Part shown: piece after piece, positions 44,038 to 55,700 of the stretch
Position numbering within the stretch: the first letter of the stretch is position 1
How the letters are laid out: each line of letters begins with the position of its first letter
DNA from: Variovorax brevis
GTDB taxonomy: Bacteria; Pseudomonadota; Gammaproteobacteria; Burkholderiales; Burkholderiaceae_C
Assembly: GCF_030317105.1 (NCBI RefSeq)
Contig: NZ_JASZYG010000016.1
Location: 1-64,000, forward strand
Reading direction: 5' to 3'
Length of the DNA: 64,000 nt
The notes under the pieces: generated by a model
Told to the model about the DNA's origin: nothing
What the model saw: the letters and a program-made list of their open reading frames with translations, nothing else
The model's database searches: none
Translations under genes and position numbers: made by a program

Positions 44038-44727
44038 ATGCGCAATTTCATCCTCGTTCTGTTCCTAGTGAGTTGGTCTAATTCGTCGGCGTGGGCGCAG
44101 TTTAAGGACGAGATTTCCGAGACCGGGCACCTAGATCGGATAGTTCACCGAAATGAGAAGTTTGCATACTTCTTGTCGAATTCTCAATGGAGAACAAGAA
44201 GGATATTTGTCTGTTGGGAACCTTCAATCAACGACCATGAAGACGAAAAGAAATGGGTGCAGGAAGCAATCTCAAAGAGTTGGGAACAATATTCTAAGCT
44301 TGAATTTTCTGGGTGGGGCGTCTGCTCTAATCAAAATAGAGGTATTCGGATTGCCATCGAAGACATAGGCCCGCACGTAAAGGCTTTAGGTTCATTTCTT
44401 GATGGGATGCGAGACGGCATGGTCCTTAACTTTTCATTTAAGCAATGGAGTTCCACTTGCCGCGAAAATGAAAATATGCGGCGAGACTGCATACGTTCCA
44501 TCGCGGTGCATGAATTTGGGCATGCGATTGGGTTTGCGCATGAGCAAAATCGACTTGATAGGGAAAGCTCCTGCTTCGAACGACCACAAGGATCGAATGG
44601 AGATGCATTACTCACGCCTTACGATGCTCGTTCCGTAATGAACTATTGCAATCCGAGGTATAACAATAATGGAGAGCTGAGCGACTTAGATATAGTGGCA
44701 GTTCGGCAATTGTATGGAGCGAAGTGA
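44038..44727 (+). CDS. Exported metzincin-type zinc metalloprotease
   Basis: This 229-residue protein starts with a signal peptide (MRNFILVLFLVSWSNSSAWA). Near residue 160 it has HEFGHAIGFAHEQNR, a HExxHxxGxxH zinc motif of matrixin/astacin-type peptidases. A Met-turn (ARSVMNYCNP) follows about 45 residues later. An ISKSWEQYSKLEFSGWG region and paired Cys support a secreted fold. I chose the ATG at 44038 because GAGGGG lies just upstream; an earlier ATG at 44026 is possible. It lies 27 bp after the serine protease gene, and its stop overlaps the next gene (TGATG). Confidence 0.82.
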   Translation: MRNFILVLFLVSWSNSSAWAQFKDEISETGHLDRIVHRNEKFAYFLSNSQWRTRRIFVCWEPSINDHEDEKKWVQEAISKSWEQYSKLEFSGWGVCSNQNRGIRIAIEDIGPHVKALGSFLDGMRDGMVLNFSFKQWSSTCRENENMRRDCIRSIAVHEFGHAIGFAHEQNRLDRESSCFERPQGSNGDALLTPYDARSVMNYCNPRYNNNGELSDLDIVAVRQLYGAK

Positions 44728-46277
44728 TGAAATCCCATGTTCGTAGCATTCTATTCGTAGTTGGTTGGCTGACAATACGTAGCTGCTTGGCGGACTGCAC
44801 CCAATTAGCTTGGGTTAGAGGGCCGGGCGTTGAGTGGGAAAAAAGAGTTGCGCGGTCTCAGTCAGCACCGTTCAATGAAGAGCAGCATAAATTTGTCTTA
44901 GTTAACGCCAAGGCAATGGCAGAATCGCCGAGGGCATCTTTAGCACGGATGGCCCTAGGGCACACTCTCAATTCGATGCAGTCATGGGCTATCTACAGTT
45001 TTGAAGAGAGCCAAAGGAGAGCTAACCCAGAGGATGAAGAGATTGTTACCAATCTACCGTCGTCGTTGTTTGACTGCATAGTTCGTCCCGAGTCGATGCT
45101 TCTCCTTAGTGATGGATTGACCAACCATCATTACATGGGTGTCGTGAGCGTCAGCAAGAGTAATGTAGTTGTCACTGACGCTTTTCCGGAGGAATTGTTT
45201 CTTGTCAAAGGCGACAACATATTGGATGTGAAATTTGAAAAGCAAAAATTGCAGAGTGGGTTGGTAGTTTTCAATCTTGAGAAGAAGGAGCTACTGAAGC
45301 TCTTTAAGGTGGCAGAGAATCTCACAACGTTCTCCGAAACAAAATCTCTGGCGTCGCAGATTAAGGACTCAACCACGCGAGTCAGTATCCTGCATAACTA
45401 TTTGAGAAATGCCCTATTGGGTCGCCACTATTCAACGATAGAGGAATCAATAGATCTAGAGGAGTTTTCGAGCCGCATACTTGAAGAGGCCCCCGTTCTT
45501 TCCGTGAGCAAACTTGCGACTCTCGCCGCGTATTGTGTCTTTGGCTGCGGCGATTCAGTGCGAAACAAAATACTTCAAAGAGTTAGAATTGAAGCGCCAG
45601 ACTCACCTCGACGAGAGCAAGAGACACTGGTCTCGTTTGCCGCGTCACATGGATTGCAAGAGCTTACGGAAGAAGTGGGAGCGTATCTCATTTTTCGGAA
45701 AAGGCAGGACCTGCTTACCCTATTCCTACCCATTGCCGAAGTACGGTTGAAGCAAAGCTTCCGCATCAGAGGTATGCGGAATGCATATTTCTACTACTAC
45801 GATCAGGATCATTTCTTGGCTCATACCAAAGAGCTCGATCTCGACATCAAGAAATATATGGTCAAAACGTATGGACCTTCCTATGATTACGCTACTCTGC
45901 GATTGAGAGCAGGCCGCACAATCTTATTTGATGTCCCGAACGAGGTTCGCCGCGAAATATTGGTTCGTGAGGCAGAATATCTCGATGCCAGAAGGAGTCC
46001 TGAGCTAGTAGACCCGGCTACTAGTTTGAGCCTCGAAATTGGAGATTCTCGCGGCTATCGGTACCTATGGCGATATGAGCGCCGGGAGGGGCAGTTTGAG
46101 CCCGCACTTGTTCATCTTGCGAGATCATATCGGTTGGCTGCAAATGCACACTCCGATAAGGAGATTTCGGTGGTGACTGAGGACCTCAAGGAATTTCTCG
46201 CCGAGCATCCAGAATACCGTCACGAGCTTCCGCGCGATCTGAAGATACTGCTGATGGTGGATGGAGCTACTCGGTAA
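44727..46277 (+). CDS. Exported protein of unknown function in protease operon
   Basis: This 516-residue protein has a likely signal peptide (MKSHVRSILFVVGWLTIRSC) ending near LADC. The rest is mostly helical and acidic, with LDIKKYMVKTYGPSYDYATL and FEPALVHLARSYRLAANAHS, the latter resembling a TPR-like helix pair. I do not recognise a family. I chose the ATG at 44727, overlapping the stop of the metalloprotease gene, so translation is probably coupled. It might be a substrate, regulator or inhibitor of the two proteases; this is inference from the operon only. Confidence 0.65.
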   Translation: MKSHVRSILFVVGWLTIRSCLADCTQLAWVRGPGVEWEKRVARSQSAPFNEEQHKFVLVNAKAMAESPRASLARMALGHTLNSMQSWAIYSFEESQRRANPEDEEIVTNLPSSLFDCIVRPESMLLLSDGLTNHHYMGVVSVSKSNVVVTDAFPEELFLVKGDNILDVKFEKQKLQSGLVVFNLEKKELLKLFKVAENLTTFSETKSLASQIKDSTTRVSILHNYLRNALLGRHYSTIEESIDLEEFSSRILEEAPVLSVSKLATLAAYCVFGCGDSVRNKILQRVRIEAPDSPRREQETLVSFAASHGLQELTEEVGAYLIFRKRQDLLTLFLPIAEVRLKQSFRIRGMRNAYFYYYDQDHFLAHTKELDLDIKKYMVKTYGPSYDYATLRLRAGRTILFDVPNEVRREILVREAEYLDARRSPELVDPATSLSLEIGDSRGYRYLWRYERREGQFEPALVHLARSYRLAANAHSDKEISVVTEDLKEFLAEHPEYRHELPRDLKILLMVDGATR

Positions 46278-46973
46278 TAGCGAACGACGCTCTGCAAGGA
46301 AAAGCCGGATCAGTATCGCGCGTGGTCCAGATTTGCAGTCTAGTGGTAGTCGTCCTTTCGGTCTGGATTGTCACGGTTGTGTCCGCAATAGCGCTACGCG
46401 ACAACGACTTAGGTTGGATCGTAGCTGCGCGAGGACCTTTAAGCATAAGTTATTGATTCATCGAAGGATTTTTAATGCTCGGTGTTGTCGTACTTTTCGT
46501 GCAACGTGTGCTTTTTTCGCAAGCGCGCGCAGCCCAGAGTGCTATGCGGGTTTCGTGGAAGGGTAATCGAATGAAAGGGGCTTCCCCATTCCGATACCTG
46601 CGTATTGCGGCTGTCGGCTACATGGTGCCACGATGGGGTTGCGAACGTCCCATCAACCGTGAGGGAGAGCGTACAAAAGTGCGGGAGGTCGAAGTTTCAG
46701 GCCGCCTCCAAGTCCCATTCGTAGTTGCGGTACCCCCCGCGTCAGAATAGTTGCCGCGTCTATAGATTCAAGAACCCGGGGGCGGCGATGAAGGACGAGA
46801 TTGGCTCGATACGGAAAATCATTCAAGGCCCGAGCGGTAGCGAGATTGCCGCCGCCGGAGAGTTCCGCGCTCAAAAAGCCCACCCAAGACACCCAAATGA
46901 GCCTGCTGTAGTGGCAATCCGCGAGGACGACCTATACAGATCAAGGACTTACGTCGGTTGGTGTTGAACTCGG
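46278..46973. other. No gene recognised; degraded intergenic sequence
   Basis: Frames at 46261-46566, 46475-46750 and 46725-46967 are open, but they show no motif, have no good ribosome binding site and overlap one another. The segment ends at the ISKra4 scrap and may be the remains of older insertions. Confidence 0.4.
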
Positions 46974-47354
46974 GTGTACGACCTGCTCGAAGAGATCGAC
47001 GGCCTGCGCGAGCAGGACAGGCAAGCTGGGCGGCCGCCCTCAGTCGTGCTGAGGAAACTCGATCGGGCGCTGGATGAATTCGCGACCTATATCGACAACA
47101 ATGCCGGCGCCATCGTCAACTACGGGGAGCGGTACCGGTGCGGGGAGCGCATCGCAACCGGCTTTGTCGAGTCCACGGTCAACCAGGTGATCGCCAAGCG
47201 GTTCGTGAAGAAGCAGCAGATGCGTTGGACGCCGCGCGGAGCACATCTGTTGCTCCAGGTTCGTACTCAAGTCCTAAATGACGAACTACGCGCGTCCTTC
47301 CAGAGGTGGTACCCGCGGTTCGGCGCACAGGCTCAGCCGCCGCTCGCGGCGTAG
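46974..47354 (+). pseudogene. ISKra4-family transposase, C-terminal fragment
   Basis: The frame reads VYDLLEEIDGLREQDRQAGR, then ALDEFATYIDNNAGAIVNYG, GFVESTVNQVIAKRFVKKQQ and MRWTPRGAHLLLQVRTQVLN, ending in PPLAA and a stop at 47352-47354. This is the C-terminal part of an ISKra4-type transposase and matches the pattern of the scrap at 7661-8020 but differs in detail, so it is a different member. The N-terminal two thirds are missing and no full ends are found. Confidence 0.65.
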
Positions 47355-47501
47355 CGGGAAAAGGATGCTGCGCTGCACACCCCCAAGAAATGGACGGTCT
47401 CCGCGTTCGAGAGGTGGCATCCGCGCTTCGGCGCTCAGGATCAGGCGCCGCTCGCAGCGTAGGCAGGAAGCAAGGATGCTGCATTGCACACCCCCAGGAA
47501 T
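47290..47501. repeat. Two-unit tandem repeat at the end of the transposase scrap
   Basis: Two units of about 100 bp (47290-47388 and 47402-47501) align over most of their length. Each reads roughly GAGGTGGTACCCGCGGTTCG..., then GCCGCTCGCGGCGTAG..., GGATGCTGCGCTGCACACCC and CAAGAAATG in the first or CAGGAATG in the second. The transposase stop codon is in the first unit, so the second copy lies just outside. The repeat may be a duplicated IS end. Confidence 0.7.
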
Positions 47502-47540
47502 GAGATGCTCTCCAATCTAGAAAGCCACACCGTCTCTTTG

Positions 47541-48110
47541 TTACTGTTGCTCCAGCACCTCAATAATCTTGCGGGCAAAGACGCTGCAGTGGTCGCCGCT
47601 GCGCCCGGTCACTAGGTCGCCATCTACTACCACGTCCTCATTGACATAAATCGCACCCATATTTCTGATGTCGCCGATCAGGTTATTACTTACAACCACT
47701 TGGCGACCTCGCACCAGTTCTGGCGCAGGCGACACTAACCACATACCGTGGCAAATGATGCCCTTGAGAATGCCTTTTTCCGCAAAGGCACGTTTAAGGA
47801 ACTCGGTCGCTGGAGGCAGCTTGTTGACATCCTCGGTATAGCGCAGCCGATCGGAAACCATACCCGCAGGCACAATAATCGCGGCGAAGCTTCGGAGAGT
47901 CTCGTCATCCATATTCTCGAAGCTCTCATTACAGTCGAAGGGTGTCTGAAATGTAAGCCCGTTGAATGTCAACTGGCGTTGCCCCCATAGGCGGCTCAAA
48001 AAGTGAACCTGCGCACCTTCTTCGGGAAAGCGAAATTTATAGTACCAGATTTCCCTATCCTCGAAATACTGCTCAATAAAAATTCCTATCTTTTTCCCTT
48101 GCAGTTTCAT
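47541..48110 (-). CDS. DJ-1/PfpI family protein
   Basis: This 189-residue protein has the DJ-1/PfpI alpha/beta fold: KKIGIFIEQYFEDREIWYYK at the start, FAAIIVPAGMVSDRLRY in the middle, and KGIICHGMWLVSPAPELVRG, in which C is the nucleophile-elbow cysteine. EDVVVDGDLVTGRSGDHCSV follows near the end. Family members act as proteases, glyoxalases or stress chaperones; the sequence does not decide which. The ATG at 48110 gives the usual start; a longer frame begins at 48161. It lies alone on the minus strand, next to two small membrane protein genes. Confidence 0.8.
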   Translation of the reverse strand: MKLQGKKIGIFIEQYFEDREIWYYKFRFPEEGAQVHFLSRLWGQRQLTFNGLTFQTPFDCNESFENMDDETLRSFAAIIVPAGMVSDRLRYTEDVNKLPPATEFLKRAFAEKGILKGIICHGMWLVSPAPELVRGRQVVVSNNLIGDIRNMGAIYVNEDVVVDGDLVTGRSGDHCSVFARKIIEVLEQQ

Positions 48111-48274
48111 GTTTTTTACCTTGAAGACGACTAATGCACTCCAACCAGAATCTGGAATCAAAATTCATTGGCTCCTCCATTTGAAATTTTACTTAATGGC
48201 CCAATGGCCGAATTCCGTTATGCCTAACAATAGTTAATAATAATCAACATGGCTACCCAGAGCCGTGATTGCGG

Positions 48275-48802
48275 TTAAGCTCCTTTTTCAGAACTTCTCG
48301 TCTCTGCTATTTTTGGAATTGCTGAGCGTGCTGAAAAAAATGTATCCATTTCTGCTGATACCGTCTGCTCGACTTTGTTAAGTAGTTCTTCAGTTGCTTC
48401 GCCCAGTGCCTTCGAGACCTGATCGTGATTGGTTAGCTGTCTGGCATTAGCCACTTTGACATCCCACAATCCAATCAGTGTCCTTAACTGGACAATCCCC
48501 TTGCTATATTCCCTCCAAGTTGTGCGCCATTGATGCAAGCCATCTAAGCCACTAGCAGCCGCTATTAACAGTGACATCAATGTAACAATCATGTCCACCC
48601 GGCGCTGTGTGACGAGTTCAGAACCAAAATTTGTAACGAAAGGGATTGCCAAACTGATAATCAGCACTGCGGCGCCAAACCACTGGGCGTAGAACTGTTT
48701 CAAGGCTACTTTGTCAGAATAAAATTTGAACTGCTTGTCTGCACAATCAGACTTAATTTTGTCATAGGGAGCGAGAATCCCATTAAATTCTTGATCATCC
48801 AT
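48275..48802 (-). CDS. DUF4231/SLATT-type two-helix membrane protein
   Basis: This 175-residue protein has an acidic helical start, a membrane helix (FGAAVLIISLAIPFVTNF), a second one (VDMIVTLMSLLIAAASG) and then a charged helix (HQWRTTWREYSKGIVQLRTL). That is the plan of DUF4231/SLATT proteins, which include predicted effectors of nucleotide-based immunity. No nucleotidyltransferase or SLOG gene is adjacent, so its role is open. It differs in sequence from the SLATT protein at 2068-2685. The base composition is AT-rich and locally foreign-looking. Confidence 0.65.
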   Translation of the reverse strand: MDDQEFNGILAPYDKIKSDCADKQFKFYSDKVALKQFYAQWFGAAVLIISLAIPFVTNFGSELVTQRRVDMIVTLMSLLIAAASGLDGLHQWRTTWREYSKGIVQLRTLIGLWDVKVANARQLTNHDQVSKALGEATEELLNKVEQTVSAEMDTFFSARSAIPKIAETRSSEKGA

Positions 48803-48957
48803 TGTCCGTCACCTTGACTTGCATTGTGTTAACTAATTCGGGCAGCATGTGCGCTTGGTTGACATAAACAATTCTCTCGCAGATCGTTAACTATAGAAAC
48901 GTGCATTTTTTGCATAGTAGAGTTACTACGCGCATCAGCTGTCATCTGGATCGGAAA

Positions 48958-49467
48958 TTACTTGCCGGGCGTACAACACATTACCGCACCGACATAGATC
49001 GCCCAGGATAGGTGCGCCACTACAAAAAATCCTGGCGGCCACATCAAACGTTTAATGAACCTGGGGAAGTCCGCCTTATAAAATTCATGCCGCGCCTTCT
49101 CGGTCTCCTTAGTTCCAATGTATTCCGACAGAGGTTTGCTTTGTAGCGCAAGCTTGTTGGCTGCAGTCCAATAGCGTTGGATGTGGTCGCCCAACTCTGA
49201 AAGCACGAAAGCGATGTATGCGCTCAGGACCACCCCAGCGAGCGCTGAAAGACACTCGATAAGAAGGAGCCCACGCACCGAAGGGCTCTGGACGAAAAGG
49301 TTCAAAGAAAAACCCAGGACAGCGCCGTTGAGTGTCAGAACCCAGGTGGACTGCGCCCATGCGTGCCCCTTCGTTCGCTCGGCGACCTCTTCGTAGAATT
49401 TGAAGAACTCGAGCACTTGCTCAGGCAAGAGTTGATCGTCTATCGATGAAGTTTCGCTAGGTGGCAC
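48958..49467 (-). CDS. Small membrane protein of unknown function
   Basis: This 169-residue protein starts MPPSETSSIDDQLLPEQVLE, then has hydrophobic helices WVLTLNGAVLGFSLNLFVQS and LLIECLSALAGVVLSAYIAF, and a third near the C-terminus (MWPPGFFVVAHLSWAIYVGA). I do not recognise a family. It lies 155 bp upstream of the DUF4231 gene on the same strand, so they may share an operon. Their topologies are similar, and this may be another diverged member of the same broad class. Confidence 0.55.
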   Translation of the reverse strand: MPPSETSSIDDQLLPEQVLEFFKFYEEVAERTKGHAWAQSTWVLTLNGAVLGFSLNLFVQSPSVRGLLLIECLSALAGVVLSAYIAFVLSELGDHIQRYWTAANKLALQSKPLSEYIGTKETEKARHEFYKADFPRFIKRLMWPPGFFVVAHLSWAIYVGAVMCCTPGK

Positions 49468-49735
49468 GATTCGGGTCCTTTTTATGTCAGACGTTATTCT
49501 GCTAAGCTTTCGGCTCGCGGCAATACGCGTACGAACGTAGTGCTATTGGGCGGACCCAGGACAGCTCAGGTTTGTGCCATAGGCGACTGGTCACCAGCAA
49601 CAGATGCAAGCCGGCTTTTCAACGTTCCGCCTTGCAGCCCAACCTCTGCTCGGTGGCCCGTTGGCGGTGCAAAAATCCGCGCGAAGCGGACCGGCCGTTC
49701 TAAAAGCGGCCGGGCGATGCGCTCGGCTGTCAGTC

Positions 49736-52700
49736 TCAATCTGCGACTTCATACCGAATCAGCACGTAAGGGGGCTCGGCTTGGTAGGCGGCAAGGGGAA
49801 GTTTGATTTCCTGAGATTGACTCGCTGTGACCGTCGTGACGGAATCAGCTGGATGTTGAATCTTGAGTGTCTTTCCCCGCAGCAGAAACGGGAAATGTTC
49901 GATTCGCACGGTAATTGACGGTGGTGACGCAGCAGTGTTCGACTGTTTGTACCTGCTCCATTCAGTTGGGAAGTCGTGCTTCAGGTCGAGAAGCAACCAT
50001 AGCCCAGCCTTGGACTGGCCCTCCGCCAGTAGCGCATTCAGTCCTCCCATCGCCGCTGCCTGCGCATCCGTCGCGAGGGACAGCCCGCCGTCGCGGGCGG
50101 TATAACGCATGTGCAGGACGACGTCGCTGATGGTGTCGTAGTCGAACGGACGGAATTTCTTGGGGAGTGCAAAGCTCCAGCGCGAGATTGCACCGGCGCC
50201 TTCGAAGGTCATGAAGCGATCGTCACGAAAGTTCAGCTCGAAGACTCCGGCATCGTTTTGTCCCGTACTCGTTGCAATGGCTTGCGCAGGCAGGTACGAA
50301 GCCTTCCGATCGGCCGCGAAATCGGGTTCGTCGCGAAGTTGGCTGGACAGGAGCGTCAAGGTCCCGCTCACGCCCATGTAGGGCCCCACCACGCACGGCA
50401 CCGAAATGCTCACGTTCTTGATACGGCGGAAGTAATGGCCAGGGAAATCGAGGTCGAAGAGCACTTCTGCCACGTCAAATTCACATGTGCCGTCCTTGCG
50501 AAGCTTCACCAGTGCCAGCGGGTTCAGTTGCCGCAACGACAAGTGCTTGGTGATTTCCAGCTCTCTGCGGTTGTGCTGCAGATACCCCATTTCCATGCGC
50601 TTCAAATCCGCGTGCAGTCTTTCACCGGATAGCAGACCTTGGCGCAGACCGTCCCACTGGCCGAACTTGACGAAGGTGGCGTCGGAGCCCAATTCGAACT
50701 GGAACGCGCGTTCGGCCAACCGCGCAGCGTCGTGCGCCATCTTGTAGGCCTGCGAGTGCAGCATACCCAGTTGGCCACTCATCCAGTGATAGAGCTGGTC
50801 GTTGGTGAACTTTCCGCGCATGTAGTCGTCCACCTCCTTCGCCTGTTCGATTTGCTCGACATGGTTCTCCAGTTCGGCTTTGACCAATTGCTCCCGAATC
50901 TGGCTGGCCAGAATCTGCCGGTCAATCTGCTGCAGCTGTTTCAGGGCTTGATTGCTCTGATAAGCCCATTCATCGCGGCGGCGGAAGTGGCCGCCTACCA
51001 AGCTGTGTAGCGACGCGCGGTTCTGGTGCTGTTGGGAAACGATGCCAAAGACCTCTCCGATAGAGGTGCTGGCTGTCCCCAGCGCCGTCATTGCCTTGCC
51101 GACACTCTCGGCAGTGCCACTCTTGTCAGAAATCGATGCAATGAATGCGGCTGAAGCAACCACATGACATCCGCTGCCCACGGCTCGCGCGATGCCGCTC
51201 GCTTCCGACCAAGAATTCGCCGTCAGGATGTCGTCCAGCTGGAGGTTCTCATGAGCGATCAGTCCAAGCCCGCTCCGATCTCCCCCTGCCGTATCCACAG
51301 CGCCGCCCAAGAGGGATTCATCCCCCGCAGATTCGCCTTCTCCGGGTACGCGAACATCGGCTCGCCCTAACAGCCGCTGATAGTGGCGGAACGTCTCAAC
51401 CAGTTGTATGCGGCCGGCCCGCAGTGAACTGATCGACGCCTCGGCCTCCTGCCTCGCAAGTTGCTTCACCTCCCTAACGAGGCGAAGCATCGAGATCTCA
51501 TTGCTCGAGCGAAGCAATGACAGTTGCTCTGCATCCCCCTTTTCCAATGCAGAGAGCAGTGCCGCACCGAGAGTCTTAACCTCGACGGTCAGTTCGGCTG
51601 CTCGGGCAGCGAGCGTCTGGTAACGGTACGTTGGTGGGGGCGCATACAGGCCCTCTATGACCTGTGCCAGATCAAGGCCCGCAGCGGTAGCGCGAATCAA
51701 CAGTTCGGGATCGATTGGCGGCGCCATTAGTGGCAGGTCGCGGCTCACGCCGTCGATGTTTCGACAATGCCGGATGTCGAAAAGACGTCTATCGACAGTT
51801 TTCCAATATGTCTGCAGTTTGTCGTTCATTGGCACGCAGAAGTACAGGAACCCGGCGCCGTCGGGTGCGTCATCGCGCCGTATCGACGAACGCACTGGCG
51901 GACTCCGCGCCGGCATAGCGGCCTTAATCCACACATTGGCGAATTCGTCCCACCGATTCGCCATGCTGGCGTACGTGAGTGGGGTCTTCCGCTCTCCTCC
52001 CCTTTGCACACTCGGGCGCGGACCCAGCATTCGCGATGCCAGCACGTAGAGCAGGATCGCCTCGTTCACCGATTCGCGAGTATCGCGGCGAAACAGGTTG
52101 TCTGCCCAAGCAATCAGATTGTCGAGATACGAAAATATGACGCGCCACAGGAACGCAATGTGACGCTTCCGCGCAACCAGGAAAGGTCTGAAGGGCGAAC
52201 TTGCCCACTTCTCTATGAGCGCCCTGATGTCTTCGACCTCCTCTGGTACTACCGCGCCAGTGGCACCCGCAGCCATCGCCAACGCCCGCAACGTCGACTG
52301 CATGTTCCTGGTGGTGTCCAGCGCCTTGAACGGCAAGAATTTCAAGTACTTGCGGGCATCCGCTCCGGGTTCGCCCTTGGTCGGGTCGAGAACGCAACGC
52401 AACCATTGCTCCGCCTCTTCGAAGCGATGCTGCCGAGAAAGTTGTTCGGCGATCAGCAACGGCGCGTGCAGGAACACTTCCCAGTTGTAGGCGGCGTATG
52501 GCATGCGCTGATCGAAGGCCAGCTTTCCGCCCGCTTGCTCCGCCCAGAAGGAGGCAGCACCTCCGCTGGGCAAGGGAAGGTCCTCAGTGCCGAATGTGCC
52601 AGTCTGGTGCCTGTCGGAGAACAAGCCTTCGGCTGTGGCAAGCGCAGGCCGATAACCCGCTGCCTCTCCGTAGGCTCCTGAATATACCGTCCAGCGTACA

Positions 52701-55700
52701 AGAGGATCGTTGCTGGAAGGACGGACATCGATAATGCAGGCTCCTGTCTTCTCGCGATAGGCCCAGACATCAGGTGCTTCCGACAACTCACGCGCAGAGG
52801 AAGCCCCGACGATCCAGAAGTCTTCCACAGGGAATTTCGACATTGCAGTAGACCCTGATGTCGCCGTCGGAAGCCTGAATACGTCGACGGAAGCGCCCTC
52901 CTTCATTAATCGAAGCGGCAAAGTAGCGGCCGACATTTTCTGATTGCCATTCATCCAGAACTCGCAGCCAGCGAGTGGCTCGAGTCTGTTCGTGACAGTT
53001 ATTGGCTCAGGCCAGGTCACTCGCCCCTGTAAATCCAGAGTCCAAGTCGCAATCGGAGCAAAGTCAGTTGCCACAGAGATCCCTAACTGCTCTAGTGTCG
53101 GGAACGAGTCTGAGTCTCCTAATATCGTCTGATCGATAACAAGTACCAAACTCACAAAATTCAATTCATTGATATTTGTTGCTCCGATGGTGGTCACGTG
53201 GGCAGCGCTTGTGAGAGTAACTGGCGGCCAGGATTTCAAAGTCAGGACAAGGCGAGCGACGGCGGTGAGTTGTGGGATCTGCACTGCTTGAAGCGGTGCA
53301 CTCCACGGCGCCAAAGGCGTCCAAATAGCTATACCGCTTCCTAGTGGAACGTTGCCAAACCCATCTGACAACTTTAGATCAACCGTGCAGTTAGGTAGCC
53401 CGGACTCCAGTCGAGCGTAGCCAACTTGCCCATCGTTCTTAGCCTTCACCCAGCACTCCCAGTGGCTAACTATCAGGCCTGCTGCAATTTGGAAAGTGCT
53501 GCTTTCCAATTCGAAGGGCGATGTCGACTTTACTTTGCGCTTTCCATTGGAATCCACTTCATGGCTCAGCTGTCGGATGACACTGCTCGACGCCGCTGCT
53601 TTCTGGAAGTACCAGGTATTCTTCCCAGTGACCCATGGAAGCGAGACAGCGGGCGCCTGGGGTGGCTCAATACTAAGTCCGCTTTGCGTAGTGCCTGCAT
53701 AGCAGTTGATCATGGCCCCTTGCGCGGCCTGACAACGGAATGCAAACCCGTTCCGCTCGTCTCTGAAGGGAACGACTTTGCCCTCCCACGCTGTACGCGT
53801 AGTTTCGACCTTATTCCACGCACGACCGTTAAAGCGCGACCATGCGAACCTTAGCTGCCAACGCTCCTCGCCCTTGACCTCCTTTTCGGAGCGCTTGAAT
53901 GTCGGCCATGCCACGTGCAAGTCGCCATTCAGCACGAACGGCAGGACGTGGTCGCCCTGGATGTCGAGATCGATCCGTTGCCACGGTAGCCACTCCATCG
54001 ACTCTTTCCTTCCGAAGTCCGTGCAACTTCTCCAGAAGTAACGATATGGCGGGTTCGGTGAGCGCCCCACCAGGTACAACGTGCGCGTGCTGCCCTTTGT
54101 GCTGCCCTCTGTGCTGTCCTCAAACATGCCGAGCACCTCGATCTGGCCAGTCTGCGCGACGTCGTCCAGAAACTCCGCATATGAGTCGCGTGCCAGATCC
54201 GCGGTCAACTCGCCTTTGCCGAGAGCCGCCTCAAACTGCCCGAAGCTTGACGATTTGTCGTCGCGCAGTTCCGCATAGAGCCAGTTCTCGGGGAAAAGGA
54301 AGACCTTCCGATTGGCCTCCCAGACGCGGTAGTTGCGCATCCAGACCCAGCGTCTGCGCAAGGTTTCAGATGGTCTAACCTTGGCCTCCAAGCCGAACAG
54401 GATCCTTTGTGCGAGCAGTTGGATCGCTGAAACGGCTTGCAGCAGCCGCGACGTCTTCATGCAAGGCGCCATCTGTGAGTCGATCAGATATCGGTCGTAG
54501 AGCTCATCGGGACTTTGAAGGAGGTCGCGATGAACGAGATGCGCCACCAACGCGTCGCGCTGCATGGCGCGCAGCTTGTTCGAAATGCCCGCAAGCGTTC
54601 CCGGCCACGCATCGACCCCCACACGCGCCTGGAGCAGCTCTCGAGCAACGCTCGCGCCCCGTTCGTTGGCGGAAGTGTTGGCGAGGCTCGCGACCTGATT
54701 GTCGGTAGCGCCAAGCTCGCGGGCCAACTGCGCAAGATCGAATATGCGTCGCAAGCCGTCGGGTGCTCTGAGTGCCGCACTACCGGGGACTGCTGCCCGC
54801 CTCGCCAGTGCGAGAACTTCTTCGGGCGCGAGTTGCACGCGCTGCGCAAACTCTGCAAAGTCGCCTGAGTCGACGTTGGCGGGCGAGATTGCGAGATGAT
54901 CCAGCGTGGCCAGGACCGCCGTGGCGCCCAATCGATCCGGATTGCACAGCCAAGCAAGGTCGAGCAGTGCCTTCCACAAGACCCATTGCGGCAGCCAAGC
55001 CGGGTCTTTCGCGGGTGCAAACAGTTTCGCCAGGGCGATGGGCTGCAGGCCACCCGGTCCGACCATGACGTGATCAAACAACTTGAACGTCGCTACGCCG
55101 AAACCAAGCCGTTTGAGCGCCAGCAAGAACTGATCCAGTTGGCGAACCCAAGCATACAGATTGCCGAAGACCGCCTTCGAGATCGCCGGCGCGGTGCTGC
55201 GCTTGATGTCCAGAAATGTATCGGCAAGCAGCGCATCCGCTGCGGAGCCGTTGCCGATCTGGAGCCTCCACCCCGCCAGCTCGTCCACCATGGCCAGGGG
55301 AATTGACAGTGCAGAAGCCAGAAGGTTTCGCAAGCGCACCTCTCGGCTGATTAGCATGGCGCGTCGCAAAAGGGGCGCGCAGAGCCCGGCTGCATCGAGA
55401 TGTCCAGCATTTCGTAGCAGGTCCAATACTTCTTGCCGCGGGAGGAATCGAGCCCGCTCGTTCGGCTTACGTGGCAGCGCGGGAACCGGGGTCTCGTATA
55501 GGACGTCAGCCGCGCGCTTGAGATCAGCGTCCGCAACTGTGCTGCCCCCAGCAGCCGCAGCGACGCAGGCCGCCAGATGGCCGATCTGCGACGGATCGAA
55601 CCATGGTCCGAGCGCAAATTGCAGTTGATCTTCGATCCCACCAGACAGCGGTTTCGGAGCGGTGATGGCGCGCAATTCGGCCTGCAGGGACTGCAGCCAC

